Notes: generated by a model not told the origin, from the sequence alone. Shown: positions 1 through 9,054, counted from the stretch's first letter. The stretch: 64,000 nucleotides of DNA from Evansella alkalicola (GCF_019042735.1 NZ_JAHQCR010000034.1:168987-232986); one strand, 5' to 3'. Translations and numbers: made by a program.

Positions 1-33
1 AATTAGTAATTGCTGTACAGGGAAAATAAAAAA

Positions 34-79
34 CCTTCGTTTTACTACTAATTTCAGTAATAAGACGAAGGCTTTTTTT
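34..79. terminator. Bidirectional terminator at the 3' end of gltC
   Basis: The arms CCTTCG (34-39) and CGAAGG (66-71) extend into a roughly 16-bp stem with G-T pairs. An A-run lies on the left and a T-run at 73-79 on the right, so it can stop gltC transcripts leaving on the minus strand and any plus-strand transcript entering the window. Confidence 0.75.
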
Positions 80-128
80 GATAGGTTTCAAAATTACCTT
101 AATAAAAATGAAATGTTGTTTGTGTTTG

Positions 129-1034
129 CTAATCTTTAAAATAACTTAACCTAGAAAAGAACTCCTGAAGGAATTCATAAAATAATTCTTCTGTTGGAAG
201 TAATTCTCTGTCGCTCGGTGTGATGACACCAACTGTTCTTGTTACGGTTGGTTCAATTAACGGAATTTTTACTGTAGCTCTTGGCAAACTATCTACTAAC
301 GTAACATCTGGCATTAATGTTACACCAAGCCCAGCAGACACAAGTCCCTTTAAGGCATCAATGTCGTCCCCTTCAAACGCTACATCTGGTTGAAAACCAA
401 GTTTATTACAGGCTTTTATTACAATTTGTCTAAATTTAAATCCGTCTGGAAGCATAACAAATGGATCATCTTTGAGATCTCTTAAGCTTAACTGAGATTT
501 ATTGGCTAATGGGTGATGAATAGGTAATAATGCTACCACTTCCTCCGTAAAGAGGATCTTTCTTTTAATTTTTTTCTCTTCCATTGGAACAGGTGCAATT
601 AATGCCATATTAAAGTCCCCTTTTATGACGCCATCGATTAACTCGCCGTAAAGGGCCTGCTTTAAATAAAATTTTGCATCTGGATATTGCATGCGAAAGG
701 CGTATATAGCTGTAGGTAGAGTGTAAGCCGCTAAACTGATTGGATATGCGATACGAATTGTTCCTTTTTCTGGATCTAAGTATTCCTCTACCTCCCTGGT
801 TGCATCATTTATTACATTCATTGCTTGTTCAATTCTTTCGAGAAAGATTTTACCAATAGGAGTTAATTTTACCCTTCTCCCCTCACGGATAAATAGATCA
901 ACTCCCAATTCATTTTCAAGATTTGATATTTGTCTGCTTACAGCAGATTGTGCTACGTGAAGAGCATCAGCAGCGTCTGTTACGTGTTCCCTATTAGCAA
1001 CTTCTATGAAATATTGGAGCTGTCTTAGTTCCAT
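129..1034 (-). CDS. gltC: LysR-family regulator, GltC type
   Basis: This is a 301-residue LysR regulator. The N-terminal winged helix-turn-helix occupies about residues 1-60 and opens with MELRQLQYF. The effector-binding domain spans about 90-295. From memory it closely resembles Bacillus subtilis GltC, including the DLDAIKGLVSAG-like segment near residue 225. GltC activates glutamate synthase (gltAB) in B. subtilis, but here the gene is divergent from gdhA with a 170-bp shared upstream region. The likely target in this organism is therefore glutamate dehydrogenase (inference). Start and length fit the family. Confidence 0.88.
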   Translation of the reverse strand: MELRQLQYFIEVANREHVTDAADALHVAQSAVSRQISNLENELGVDLFIREGRRVKLTPIGKIFLERIEQAMNVINDATREVEEYLDPEKGTIRIAYPISLAAYTLPTAIYAFRMQYPDAKFYLKQALYGELIDGVIKGDFNMALIAPVPMEEKKIKRKILFTEEVVALLPIHHPLANKSQLSLRDLKDDPFVMLPDGFKFRQIVIKACNKLGFQPDVAFEGDDIDALKGLVSAGLGVTLMPDVTLVDSLPRATVKIPLIEPTVTRTVGVITPSDRELLPTEELFYEFLQEFFSRLSYFKD

Positions 1035-1147
1035 AATATGCCACCTTTCAAGGATTGATCTAATTTCTGCATTAATTTTATCTATAATTGATATTGATTA
1101 GATCGTTTATATAATTATAAAATACTACATAGTAGAAAATCTAACAA

Positions 1148-1175
1148 TTGTATTATTTTTTATTATTGATATAAT
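1148..1175 (+). promoter_or_regulatory. Probable sigma-A promoter of gdhA
   Basis: TTGTAT (1148-1153), a 16-nt spacer and TATAAT (1170-1175) lie 30 nt before the gdhA start. The surrounding AT-rich stretch is the place to expect a GltC operator, though I could not define a clean T-N11-A box. Confidence 0.5.
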
Positions 1176-1204
1176 AACAATTTCGGCTGAGGGGGCTGGG
1201 GAAT

Positions 1205-2581
1205 ATGAAAACTGTTGAAAAAGTTACTGAACTAGAAGTTGCAAGAGAATACGTCAATCAAGTGTATGAAACGGTAAAACAACGTAATTCCCATGAAACT
1301 GAATTTTTACAGGCTGTCAAAGAAGTATTCGACTCTTTAGTACCAGTTTTAGCAAAGAATCCTATCTATATAAAGGAAGCTATTTTAGAAAGAATCGTTG
1401 AGCCTGAAAGACTGATCTCTTTTAGAGTACCTTGGGTAGATGATCAAGGTAATGTAAAAGTGAATCGAGGATATCGTGTACAGTTTAACAGTGCAATTGG
1501 GCCTTATAAAGGTGGTTTACGTTTCCACCCTTCTGTAAACGCTAGTATTATAAAGTTTCTTGGATTTGAACAGATTTTTAAAAATTCCTTAACTGGCCAA
1601 CCAATTGGTGGTGGTAAAGGTGGATCAGATTTCGATCCAAAAGGTAAATCTGATGCTGAAATCATGAGATTTACGCAAAGCTTCATGACCGAGCTAAGTA
1701 ATTATATTGGTCCTGATAAAGATGTACCAGCTGGTGACATTGGTGTAGGTGCTAAGGAAATTGGGTATATGTTCGGCCAATATAAGAGGCTTCGTGGTGC
1801 ATATGAAGCCGGTGTTCTCACTGGAAAAGGTGTTGGCTATGGTGGTAGTCTTGCCCGTAAAGAAGCAACTGGGTATGGTACTGTCTATTTTGTAGATGAA
1901 ATGCTAAAAGATCAAGATTTAAGCTTAAATGGAAGCACAGTGGTTGTATCAGGATCAGGTAATGTTTCTATATATGCCATGGAAAAAGCAATGGAATTAG
2001 GTGCTAAAGTTGTAGCATGTAGTGATTCAGGTGGCTATGTATATGACAAAAATGGTATTGATCTTGATTCAGTTAAGCGCCTTAAAGAAGTAGAGAAGAA
2101 GCGTATTAGTGAGTATGTGAAGGATCACCCAGGAGCACTTTATTTTGAAGGTTGCTCAGGAATTTGGTCTATTCCTTGTGATGTTGCTCTTCCTTGTGCA
2201 ACGCAAAATGAAATTGATGAAATGGCTGCTAAAGTTTTAGTATCTAATGGTGTTAAAGCTGTTGGTGAAGGTGCAAATATGCCTTCAACATTAGAAGCTA
2301 TTGATGTCTTTTTAGACAATAAAGTCCTTTTTGGTCCTGCTAAAGCAGCTAATGCTGGTGGAGTTGCAGTTTCTGCATTAGAAATGGCCCAAAATAGTGC
2401 AAGACTTTCTTGGACATTTGAAGAAGTTGATAATAAGTTAAAAGTAATTATGAAAAACATCTATCGTGACAGTGTTGCAGCTGCCGAAGAATGTGAAATG
2501 CCTGGTAATTTAGTTGTTGGAGCTAATGCTGCAGGATTCATAAAAGTTGCAGATGCGATGATTACACAAGGTGTTATCTAA
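1205..2581 (+). CDS. gdhA: Glutamate dehydrogenase (hexameric, probably NADP-type)
   Basis: The 458-residue protein interconverts 2-oxoglutarate plus ammonium and glutamate. Family signatures are clear: GGGKGGSDFDPKGKS with the substrate lysines near residue 140, PAGDIGVGAKEIG near 175, and a Rossmann segment VVVSGSGNVSIYAMEKA near 250. The size and the N-terminal extension before the catalytic core match the 450-residue bacterial biosynthetic GDHs rather than the shorter catabolic RocG/GudB of B. subtilis. NADP preference is inferred from that similarity. A strong G-rich ribosome site precedes ATG 1205, and a terminator follows. Confidence 0.93.
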   Translation: MKTVEKVTELEVAREYVNQVYETVKQRNSHETEFLQAVKEVFDSLVPVLAKNPIYIKEAILERIVEPERLISFRVPWVDDQGNVKVNRGYRVQFNSAIGPYKGGLRFHPSVNASIIKFLGFEQIFKNSLTGQPIGGGKGGSDFDPKGKSDAEIMRFTQSFMTELSNYIGPDKDVPAGDIGVGAKEIGYMFGQYKRLRGAYEAGVLTGKGVGYGGSLARKEATGYGTVYFVDEMLKDQDLSLNGSTVVVSGSGNVSIYAMEKAMELGAKVVACSDSGGYVYDKNGIDLDSVKRLKEVEKKRISEYVKDHPGALYFEGCSGIWSIPCDVALPCATQNEIDEMAAKVLVSNGVKAVGEGANMPSTLEAIDVFLDNKVLFGPAKAANAGGVAVSALEMAQNSARLSWTFEEVDNKLKVIMKNIYRDSVAAAEECEMPGNLVVGANAAGFIKVADAMITQGVI

Positions 2582-2589
2582 ATAAAATA

Positions 2590-2621
2590 CATCCGTTACC
2601 TTTGAGTAGCGGATGTTTTTT
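2590..2621 (+). terminator. Terminator of gdhA
   Basis: CATCCG (2590-2595) pairs with CGGATG (2610-2615), extended by GTTAC/GTAGC, and is followed by six T. Confidence 0.85.
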
Positions 2622-2690
2622 GTGATGATATGTGATGATATTATAAACCAATCCCGTTTCCATAGGGGGAAGCATGTGCTGTTCTTCCAT

Positions 2691-4148
2691 TCAAAATACT
2701 TTTTTTAAGTTCCAGACTTGGTACTTAAATTGACATTTTTCTGTAGAACCAACCTGAATGACCTTGTCATTTTTGTATGGATAAAAACGCATTGTAAACG
2801 ACTCCTCACCATCGTTTACAAATACTTCAATAGATGATGTATCAATAAATATAGTTAAGGAATGTAGTTTATCAAGTTTACATTGACGTTTTTCAATCGT
2901 ACCATCAACATAACTTTTCCGTTCCATTGTAAAAACAGAGTGTTCATTAGAATAGAGTAATCTAGCATTTCCATATAAAGTTAATTCGAGCATACCATTC
3001 GGAATATCAACGTCATCTAGTTGTAATTCCAAAGTCTCCCCTTCGCTAAAGTTGATAGCCTTGGATTCTTTATCTAACTTGACATATCCTTCTGAAAAAT
3101 TTTGACGTAGTTCTTTTAGTTCTATTGCTGGTTTCTGACGAACTCTACCTTCAACTATTGACAGTTCACGAGGAATAGTCATGTTGTGTAGCCATTTATA
3201 TTCTGTTGTAGGGTGGTCCTGTTCATTTTGGTCTGGAACACTCATCCAAGCAATTAAGATCCTTCGACCATCATTATCAATAGTGGTTTGAGGGGCATAA
3301 AAATCGAAACCGCGGTCTAATTCTTCAAAGTCTCCATGAGTATAAACACAATTTTTTGAGTCAAACTTTCCGATGACATATCCCGATTGATATACATTGT
3401 TATACTTCATCTCACAAGCCTCTATTCCCTGCGGAGAAAAAATTAGAACATCATGACCATTTAAATGAAATAAATCAGGACACTCAAACATATAACCAAA
3501 GTTTTTTAACTTCCCCTCTCCCCCACCTGCTATCATTCCTTCATGAGTCCAGTCAGTTAAATTATTTGATGAAAACAAGGCAACAGCACCCTTTAATTCT
3601 TTGGTTTGTGCACCAATAACCATAAAGTATTTATCATCTTGTTCCCATACCTTTGGATCACGAAAATGTGCAGTGTATTGAGATGGTAAATTTAATATAG
3701 GTCCTTTTTTTTCAAAGTTAATCCCGTTCTCAGATACTGCTAGACACTGATAAGTTTCACGATTGCCACTTTCATCCTTTACGTTTCCTGTATAAAGGAG
3801 ATGTAATTTCCCTTCAAAATCAATGGCACTTCCAGAATAACATCCATTTTTATCGTACCAATCAGATGGAGCTAGTGCCAATTCTTCATGTTTCCAATGT
3901 ATCAGATCAGTAGAGCTATAATGTCCCCAAAACTTTGCACCATGACCAGTTTTAAATGGCATCCATTGATAAAAGAGGTGATACTGACCTTTCCACCATA
4001 TAAAACCATTTGGATCATTGAGTAGCCCAACTGGTGGCATGATATGGTAATGTAACCGAAATGGATCTTTTTCGACTTTATTTTTATTACCCTTGATCTC
4101 GTCATTTACTCTTTTCTTTAATTGTTTATCCAAGTCCAATATAGACAC
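2691..4148 (-). CDS. scrB: Sucrose-6-phosphate hydrolase (GH32)
   Basis: The enzyme cleaves sucrose-6-phosphate, delivered by the EIIBC downstream of the promoter, into glucose-6-phosphate and fructose. The GH32 nucleophile motif LLNDPNG lies near residue 42, the RDP motif (AHFRDPKVW) near 165 and the acid/base motif ECPD near 224. A C-terminal beta-sandwich follows. The sequence resembles B. subtilis SacA throughout. It is the last gene of the sucrose operon, two bases after scrK. The GTG at 4148 sits almost on top of its own AGAGG ribosome site, so TTG 4139 (protein beginning MDLDKQ) is a likely alternative start. Confidence 0.93.
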   Translation of the reverse strand: MSILDLDKQLKKRVNDEIKGNKNKVEKDPFRLHYHIMPPVGLLNDPNGFIWWKGQYHLFYQWMPFKTGHGAKFWGHYSSTDLIHWKHEELALAPSDWYDKNGCYSGSAIDFEGKLHLLYTGNVKDESGNRETYQCLAVSENGINFEKKGPILNLPSQYTAHFRDPKVWEQDDKYFMVIGAQTKELKGAVALFSSNNLTDWTHEGMIAGGGEGKLKNFGYMFECPDLFHLNGHDVLIFSPQGIEACEMKYNNVYQSGYVIGKFDSKNCVYTHGDFEELDRGFDFYAPQTTIDNDGRRILIAWMSVPDQNEQDHPTTEYKWLHNMTIPRELSIVEGRVRQKPAIELKELRQNFSEGYVKLDKESKAINFSEGETLELQLDDVDIPNGMLELTLYGNARLLYSNEHSVFTMERKSYVDGTIEKRQCKLDKLHSLTIFIDTSSIEVFVNDGEESFTMRFYPYKNDKVIQVGSTEKCQFKYQVWNLKKVF

Positions 4149-4150
4149 CT

Positions 4151-5098
4151 CTAATTTTGTAGATGTTTTTCTACTTCCTTTAATGTTGGTAAAGCAGTCA
4201 TAGCCCCCTTCGTTGAAGCAGCAAGAGCACCAGAAACTGAAGCAAACCTAGCCATATTTACAGTTGTAATAAGCGGGATATCATCAATGTCCCCAGCATA
4301 TTCGTTTAGTTGATATAGCATACCTGAGACAAAAGCATCACCAGCACCTGTTGTATCGACGGCTTTCACAGACATTGCAGGGACATGCTTCTCCCCTTCG
4401 GAAGTATAAACATAACATCCTTCAGCACCAAGTGTAATAATAGTCAAAGGGATACTATACTCTTTTAATGCTTCCATTCCTTTATTGACCTCAGTTTCCC
4501 CTGTAATAAATGTTAATTCCTCTTCTGAGATTTTAAGGAAATCTACTTCACACAGCATAGTTGAAATAGTTTCACGAGCTTGTTGTTCAGATGGCCAAAG
4601 ACCTAGTCTTAAATTTGGATCATATGAGATGAGCATACCATTCTGTTTTGCAATTTTCACAGCATGTATGGTTGCTTCTTTAGCGGGATTACTTATCATA
4701 GAGATTGATCCGAAATGTACGATCTTGTGATTTAGAAAGTCATGTTCATCAATATCATCTACTTTTAGAAAGCGGTCAGCGCTCGGATTTATAAAGAATT
4801 CAAAGCTTCTCTCTCCATCATCTCCATTCGTAACAAACACCACGCCAGTTTTTATATCCTTTGTTAAAAACATTTGATTTGTTTTTACTCCAAAGGTATC
4901 TAGTGTCTCCACTAAAAATTTACCTAAAACATCGTCCCCAACTCTACCTAAAAAAGTTGATCTAGCGCCTAACTTAGCTACACCAACGGCGACGTTAGCA
5001 GGAGCACCACCTGGACTTTTTTGATAATTGATGTTCTCGTTGTCTAGTGGGATAAAGTCAATTAATGATTCTCCTAATGATATAATTCCTTTTTTCAT
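4151..5098 (-). CDS. scrK: Fructokinase (PfkB family)
   Basis: This 315-residue PfkB-family sugar kinase phosphorylates the fructose released by ScrB. The N-terminal signature SPGGAPANVAVGVAKLGA lies near residue 28. The C-terminal signature DTTGAGDAFVSGML, near residue 249, carries the catalytic aspartate. It lies between scrA and scrB on the same strand, which fixes the substrate as fructose rather than another sugar (inference from context). A GAGGAGGG ribosome site precedes ATG 5098. Confidence 0.92.
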   Translation of the reverse strand: MKKGIISLGESLIDFIPLDNENINYQKSPGGAPANVAVGVAKLGARSTFLGRVGDDVLGKFLVETLDTFGVKTNQMFLTKDIKTGVVFVTNGDDGERSFEFFINPSADRFLKVDDIDEHDFLNHKIVHFGSISMISNPAKEATIHAVKIAKQNGMLISYDPNLRLGLWPSEQQARETISTMLCEVDFLKISEEELTFITGETEVNKGMEALKEYSIPLTIITLGAEGCYVYTSEGEKHVPAMSVKAVDTTGAGDAFVSGMLYQLNEYAGDIDDIPLITTVNMARFASVSGALAASTKGAMTALPTLKEVEKHLQN

Positions 5099-5147
5099 AT
5101 CTTTTACCCTCCTCGTTCATTTACTTATTGAGCCCTATATAAATACT

Positions 5148-5173
5148 CCTTACTAGTCATAAGACTAGTAAGG
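5148..5173 (-). other. Intercistronic hairpin between scrA and scrK
   Basis: A perfect 11-bp stem (CCTTACTAGTC at 5148-5158, GACTAGTAAGG at 5163-5173) has a 4-nt loop. No U-tract follows in the direction of transcription, so it is more likely an mRNA stabiliser or processing site than a terminator. Confidence 0.55.
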
Positions 5174-5189
5174 GATAATATAATTTGAT

Positions 5190-6566
5190 TTATTTACCTT
5201 CTTCTTTCCATCCTAATAATAATGTTGCAACGAATGCTCCTACGATTGCAATAAGAAACGCAATACCATAGTTAAGCGGATCTTTTGCAATGGCGAACAT
5301 AGGAACACCTGTTAGACCGATTCCATTTGCCATTACCTGTGTAAATACAACGTAAAACCCTCCTAGTGCTCCCCCAATGGCTGCACCAATAAATGGTCGT
5401 CGGTATCTTAAGTTTACCCCAAAGATGGCAGGTTCCGTTATACCTAAAAATGCAGAAACTGCTGCTGGTAAAGCAATACCTTTTACTTTATTGTTTTTTG
5501 TCTTGAAGAATACTGCTAATGTAGCACCACCTTGTGCCACATTGGCCATTGCCCAAATTGGTAATAAGAAATTACCTCCTACACTTACTAATAATTCGGC
5601 TTCTATAGCATGGAAACTGTGATGTACACCGGTTAATACGATAGTAGAATAAAGCCCACCAAAAATTAATCCAGCTAATGGTCCAGCAGTATTATAAACA
5701 AAATCAAGTGCTGCCGTAATCCCATTACCTAAGGCACGTCCTAATGGACCAACTACTAGCATGGCAACAAAGCCAGTAAGAATGACTGTTAGGAATGGCG
5801 TTAATAGTAAATCAACGATATTAGGGATAACTTTCCTTAATGATTTTTCAATATGTGACATTGCATATACAGTTAATAAAACAGGTATAACTGTTCCTTG
5901 ATAACCTAAAAGCTCAACTCCAAATCCGAGGAAATCAAGAACCTCTGGTTGTGCATCCGATAACCCCCAAGGATTTAAAAGGAGTGGATGTGTCATAATT
6001 CCACCTATTACAGCACCTAAAAACGGATTACCACCAAATTCCTTCGCAGCACTAAATCCAATTAATATTGGTAAAATAATAAAAGATGCAGATGAAAACA
6101 TGTCTAATAAAACAAAGAGTCCACTTTCAGGATCGACCCAGTTATACGTATTCATCATTCCAAGTAGCCCCATGAGCATACCTGCAGCTACAATTGCTGG
6201 AATAATAGGAACGAATATATTAGATAAAGTACGAGCAAATCGTGCAAATGGATTCATTTTCTTTTTCGCTGCATCGCTGTGAGATTCCTTTTTATTAGAA
6301 TCCTCTTCTTCCAACGTAGCTCCAACTAATGGTCCAAAGTGAGTAAATACTTTATTAACTGTGCCAGTTCCAAATATAATTTGGAATTGTCCTGAACTAA
6401 AGAAGGCACCCTTTACACCATCTAAGTCGTCAATTTCTTCTTTTTTTACTAGATCTTCATTATCAATAACGAGCCGAAGCCTTGTAGCACAATGGGTTGC
6501 ACTAACGACGTTACCGCTACCTCCAAGTAATTCTACTAATTTTTCTGCAATTTCAACATGATTCAT
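5190..6566 (-). CDS. scrA: PTS sucrose-specific EIIBC component
   Basis: This 458-residue membrane permease imports sucrose and phosphorylates it. The EIIB domain (about 1-85) has the phosphorylated Cys26 in SATHCATRLRL. The EIIC domain (about 105-455) has about ten hydrophobic segments and the GVHHSFHAIE and GITEPAIFGVN motifs. There is no EIIA domain, so phosphate must come from another EIIA, as for SacP in B. subtilis. The start at 6566 has an AAGGAGG site. It is the first structural gene after the RAT/terminator switch. Confidence 0.94.
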   Translation of the reverse strand: MNHVEIAEKLVELLGGSGNVVSATHCATRLRLVIDNEDLVKKEEIDDLDGVKGAFFSSGQFQIIFGTGTVNKVFTHFGPLVGATLEEEDSNKKESHSDAAKKKMNPFARFARTLSNIFVPIIPAIVAAGMLMGLLGMMNTYNWVDPESGLFVLLDMFSSASFIILPILIGFSAAKEFGGNPFLGAVIGGIMTHPLLLNPWGLSDAQPEVLDFLGFGVELLGYQGTVIPVLLTVYAMSHIEKSLRKVIPNIVDLLLTPFLTVILTGFVAMLVVGPLGRALGNGITAALDFVYNTAGPLAGLIFGGLYSTIVLTGVHHSFHAIEAELLVSVGGNFLLPIWAMANVAQGGATLAVFFKTKNNKVKGIALPAAVSAFLGITEPAIFGVNLRYRRPFIGAAIGGALGGFYVVFTQVMANGIGLTGVPMFAIAKDPLNYGIAFLIAIVGAFVATLLLGWKEEGK

Positions 6567-6591
6567 ATTATAATATCCTCCTTAAAAGCAT

Positions 6592-6667
6592 AAAAAGACC
6601 TAAAATATACAAAGTTTACATAGTAATAGGTAGTCCTATTCCATGGAACTTTATACATTTTAGGTCT
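6592..6667 (-). terminator. Conditional terminator before scrA
   Basis: Read on the minus strand, AAGACCTAAAATGTATAAAGTT pairs almost perfectly with AACTTTGTATATTTTAGGTCTT and runs into a T-tract. Its 5' arm overlaps the RAT element, the classic antitermination arrangement. Confidence 0.88.
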
Positions 6668-6692
6668 TGCCTGCATGATCAGTAACAATCCT
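6660..6692 (-). promoter_or_regulatory. RAT antiterminator site for SacT/SacY-type protein
   Basis: The minus-strand sequence GGATTGTTACTG, then GCAGGCAAGACCTAAA, matches the ribonucleic antiterminator consensus recognised by SacT/SacY. When bound it blocks the overlapping terminator. A weak promoter (TTGTTT, 16 nt, TATTGT) can be read just upstream. Confidence 0.88.
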
Positions 6693-6730
6693 ACAATATG
6701 CTATTTTTCAATAAAAACAATTTTACAAGA

Positions 6731-6744
6731 TGAAAGCGCTCACG
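6731..6744. promoter_or_regulatory. Candidate cre site (CcpA) for the sucrose operon
   Basis: TGAAAGCGCTCACG matches the CcpA operator consensus in its left half and core (TGAAAGCGCT) with one arm imperfect. It lies just upstream of the scrA promoter, where carbon catabolite repression would act. Confidence 0.5.
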
Positions 6745-6763
6745 TCAATATTAAACTTATTTT

Positions 6764-7585
6764 TTAAATTAATCTTTGTAGATGCAATGTTATATAAGCA
6801 ATTTCTGATGATGGGAAATTTATTTTATAGTCTTCATTAAGTTTTGATGCTATTGCTTCTGATATTTCGTAAACAGAACTATACTTTTCTTTTATGAGCT
6901 GATGCATATCTGGGTCAATTGGGTCAAAATCACTTCCCTCAGCCATTCGATTTAATGCGAAGCGTAAATGGGTAATTAACCTTTGATAATTAATACTAGA
7001 TTCATTCACCTTTATGTTTAGATGTCTTTCAACTAGCTCAATAAAATCACGGATGATTGAAGCTTTTTCCATTGATTCAGACATTGATTTTCCACCTATT
7101 TTAGCAGTGTGAATATGGAGAGCGATATGAGCAACTTCATCTAAAGGAATTTCTATGTTGATTGTTTCATTTATTAATTTTCTTGCCCAAAGACCAATTT
7201 GAAATTCTCTATGATAAAGCAGTTTTATTTCATTTGTTAATTTATTTTGAATGGTAAATCCTTGTTCGATTCTTTCAATTGCAAAGGACAAATGGTCTGT
7301 TAACGCAATGTGTATATGATCATGCAATGGTTCCTCTAGATAACCTTCTGCATAATCAATTATTAATTCAGCTAATTCAATATGTTTTTCTGGTAATGTA
7401 GAAAGTAGTTGTTGAAATTTTTCAGATGTATGTTCATGTAATACAAAGACTTTTTCAATCTTTGATTGAGGAACGATGTCATTTTTACTTTTTTGAAAAG
7501 CAATTCCGCTTCCCATCACAATTTTTTCCTGTTCCCCGTGTATGACAACGATGGCGTTGTTATTTAATATTCGAGAAATACGCAT
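6764..7585 (-). CDS. sacT: Transcription antiterminator, BglG/SacT family
   Basis: An RNA-binding CAT domain (about 1-55) is followed by two PTS regulation domains. The conserved phosphorylatable histidines are present: His98 (TDHL) and His157 in PRD1, His206 and His268 in PRD2. It should bind the RAT sequence at 6660-6692 immediately downstream and allow transcription of scrA-scrK-scrB when sucrose is present. EIIBC and HPr would modulate it through the PRDs (family knowledge). At 273 residues it is full length. Confidence 0.9.
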   Translation of the reverse strand: MRISRILNNNAIVVIHGEQEKIVMGSGIAFQKSKNDIVPQSKIEKVFVLHEHTSEKFQQLLSTLPEKHIELAELIIDYAEGYLEEPLHDHIHIALTDHLSFAIERIEQGFTIQNKLTNEIKLLYHREFQIGLWARKLINETINIEIPLDEVAHIALHIHTAKIGGKSMSESMEKASIIRDFIELVERHLNIKVNESSINYQRLITHLRFALNRMAEGSDFDPIDPDMHQLIKEKYSSVYEISEAIASKLNEDYKINFPSSEIAYITLHLQRLI

Positions 7586-7680
7586 TGAGATAGCCCCTCT
7601 ATAATAACTAATATAAATTCTAATATGGAAATAATTAAATCATTTGTACTGCTTGAATGCAAATGGTAAGCAAAATAAAT

Positions 7681-7717
7681 ACTCCGAGTGGCACATGTTA
7701 AACTGTACCCTCGGAGT
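7681..7717 (-). terminator. Hairpin terminator of trpB
   Basis: ACTCCGAG (7681-7688) pairs with CTCGGAGT (7710-7717), with extra pairing GTACA/TGTGC inside. The U-tract on the minus strand is broken (ATTTATTTTG), so efficiency is uncertain. Confidence 0.55.
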
Positions 7718-7723
7718 AGTAAA

Positions 7724-8893
7724 TTATTTTGAATTTAGCATTTCAAAAACTTGTTGAACGTCTTTATCGCCCCGTCCAGATATGTTTAAAATAATTATCT
7801 GGTCCTTATCTAATGTTGGAGCGAGTTTCTTCGCGTATGCAACAGTGTGTGCACTTTCCAATGCTGGAATAATTCCCTCTTTCCTCGATAGTAGCTTAAA
7901 GGCATCTAATACTTCATCTTTTGTTACAGTATAATATTCTGCCCGACCACTTGTTTTAAGATGACTATGCTCTGGTCCAATACCTGGATAATCAAGTCCT
8001 GCAGCAATCGAATATGTCGGCTGAGGATTGCCCTCTTCATCTAAAAGACAAAGACATTTAAAACCGTGAATAACGGTTGGAGTCCCCTTCGTTAAAGTTG
8101 CTGCTTGATCAGGCTCTATACCAATTAATCGAACGGAAGGCTCATCAATATAATGGGCAAATGATCCAATAGCATTACTTCCCCCACCTGTTACAGCAAT
8201 AACTGCATCTGGGAGGCGTCCTTCCTTTTCTAAAATCTGTCGTTTAGATTCTTCACTAATAACAGATTGAAAATGTTTTACCATTGATGGGTATGGGTGT
8301 GGTCCAACTGCTGAACCTAGTAAATAAAAGGTATTTTTATAATTTTGAACTAGGTCACCTAACGCCTCATCAACTGCGTCCTTTAATCTACCCTGTCCTT
8401 TATCTACAGAGACTACTTTAGCTCCTAGTAGTTCCATACGAAATACGTTTAAAGCTTGCCTCTCTGTGTCTAATTTCCCCATATATATAATGCATTCCAT
8501 ACCAAACATAGAGCATGCAGTAGCCGTAGCGACTCCGTGCTGACCAGCCCCAGTCTCTGCAATAATTCTTTTTGCACCCATTCTTTTAGCTAATAAAATT
8601 TGACCAATGACATTATTTATTTTGTGGGCTCCAGTGTGGTTCAAATCTTCTCGTTTCAAGTAAATTTTCGCACCACCGAATTCCTCTGTCAGATGTTTTG
8701 CAAAGGTAAGAGGGTTTTCTCTCCCCACAAATTCCTTTAAGTAATATTTGTACTCTTCGTTGAATGCTTCATCGTTTTTGTACTTTTCAAATTGCTCTGC
8801 TAGTCCATCTAATACTTCCTGTAATTCTGGTGGAACATAACTTCCTCCAAACTCACCAAAATAACCTTTGTTTTGAACTGTTGTTTCATTCAT
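7724..8893 (-). CDS. trpB: Tryptophan synthase beta chain, stand-alone
   Basis: This PLP enzyme condenses indole with serine. The PLP lysine lies in LKREDLNHTGAHKINN, the phosphate loop in GGGSNAIG, and SGRGDKDV is near the C-terminus. The type is TrpB1. I choose ATG 8893 (MNETTVQ) because the upstream ATG at 8911 has almost no ribosome site, whereas GAGGAG precedes 8893. No trpA or other trp gene adjoins, and the gene has its own promoter and terminator. It may be an extra copy that salvages indole, or the trp genes may be scattered. Confidence 0.93.
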   Translation of the reverse strand: MNETTVQNKGYFGEFGGSYVPPELQEVLDGLAEQFEKYKNDEAFNEEYKYYLKEFVGRENPLTFAKHLTEEFGGAKIYLKREDLNHTGAHKINNVIGQILLAKRMGAKRIIAETGAGQHGVATATACSMFGMECIIYMGKLDTERQALNVFRMELLGAKVVSVDKGQGRLKDAVDEALGDLVQNYKNTFYLLGSAVGPHPYPSMVKHFQSVISEESKRQILEKEGRLPDAVIAVTGGGSNAIGSFAHYIDEPSVRLIGIEPDQAATLTKGTPTVIHGFKCLCLLDEEGNPQPTYSIAAGLDYPGIGPEHSHLKTSGRAEYYTVTKDEVLDAFKLLSRKEGIIPALESAHTVAYAKKLAPTLDKDQIIILNISGRGDKDVQQVFEMLNSK

Positions 8894-8995
8894 TTTCTCC
8901 ACTCTCCTCATCTTTTCTCGTCTCGTCTTTCTAATCTCAGCTTAAGCAAAAACTTACCATAGCACTTTAATGCAGGAAAGATTTACTTAATCGTA

Positions 8996-9025
8996 ATTTT
9001 ATCTGCTATGAATGGGATTTGTCAA
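8996..9025 (-). promoter_or_regulatory. Probable promoter of trpB
   Basis: On the minus strand TTGACA, an 18-nt spacer and TAAAAT are followed by about 100 nt of leader. I saw no T-box or TRAP-type repeats in that leader. Confidence 0.5.
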
Positions 9026-9054
9026 TATAATAAACCATGTTAGTTACAAAATAA

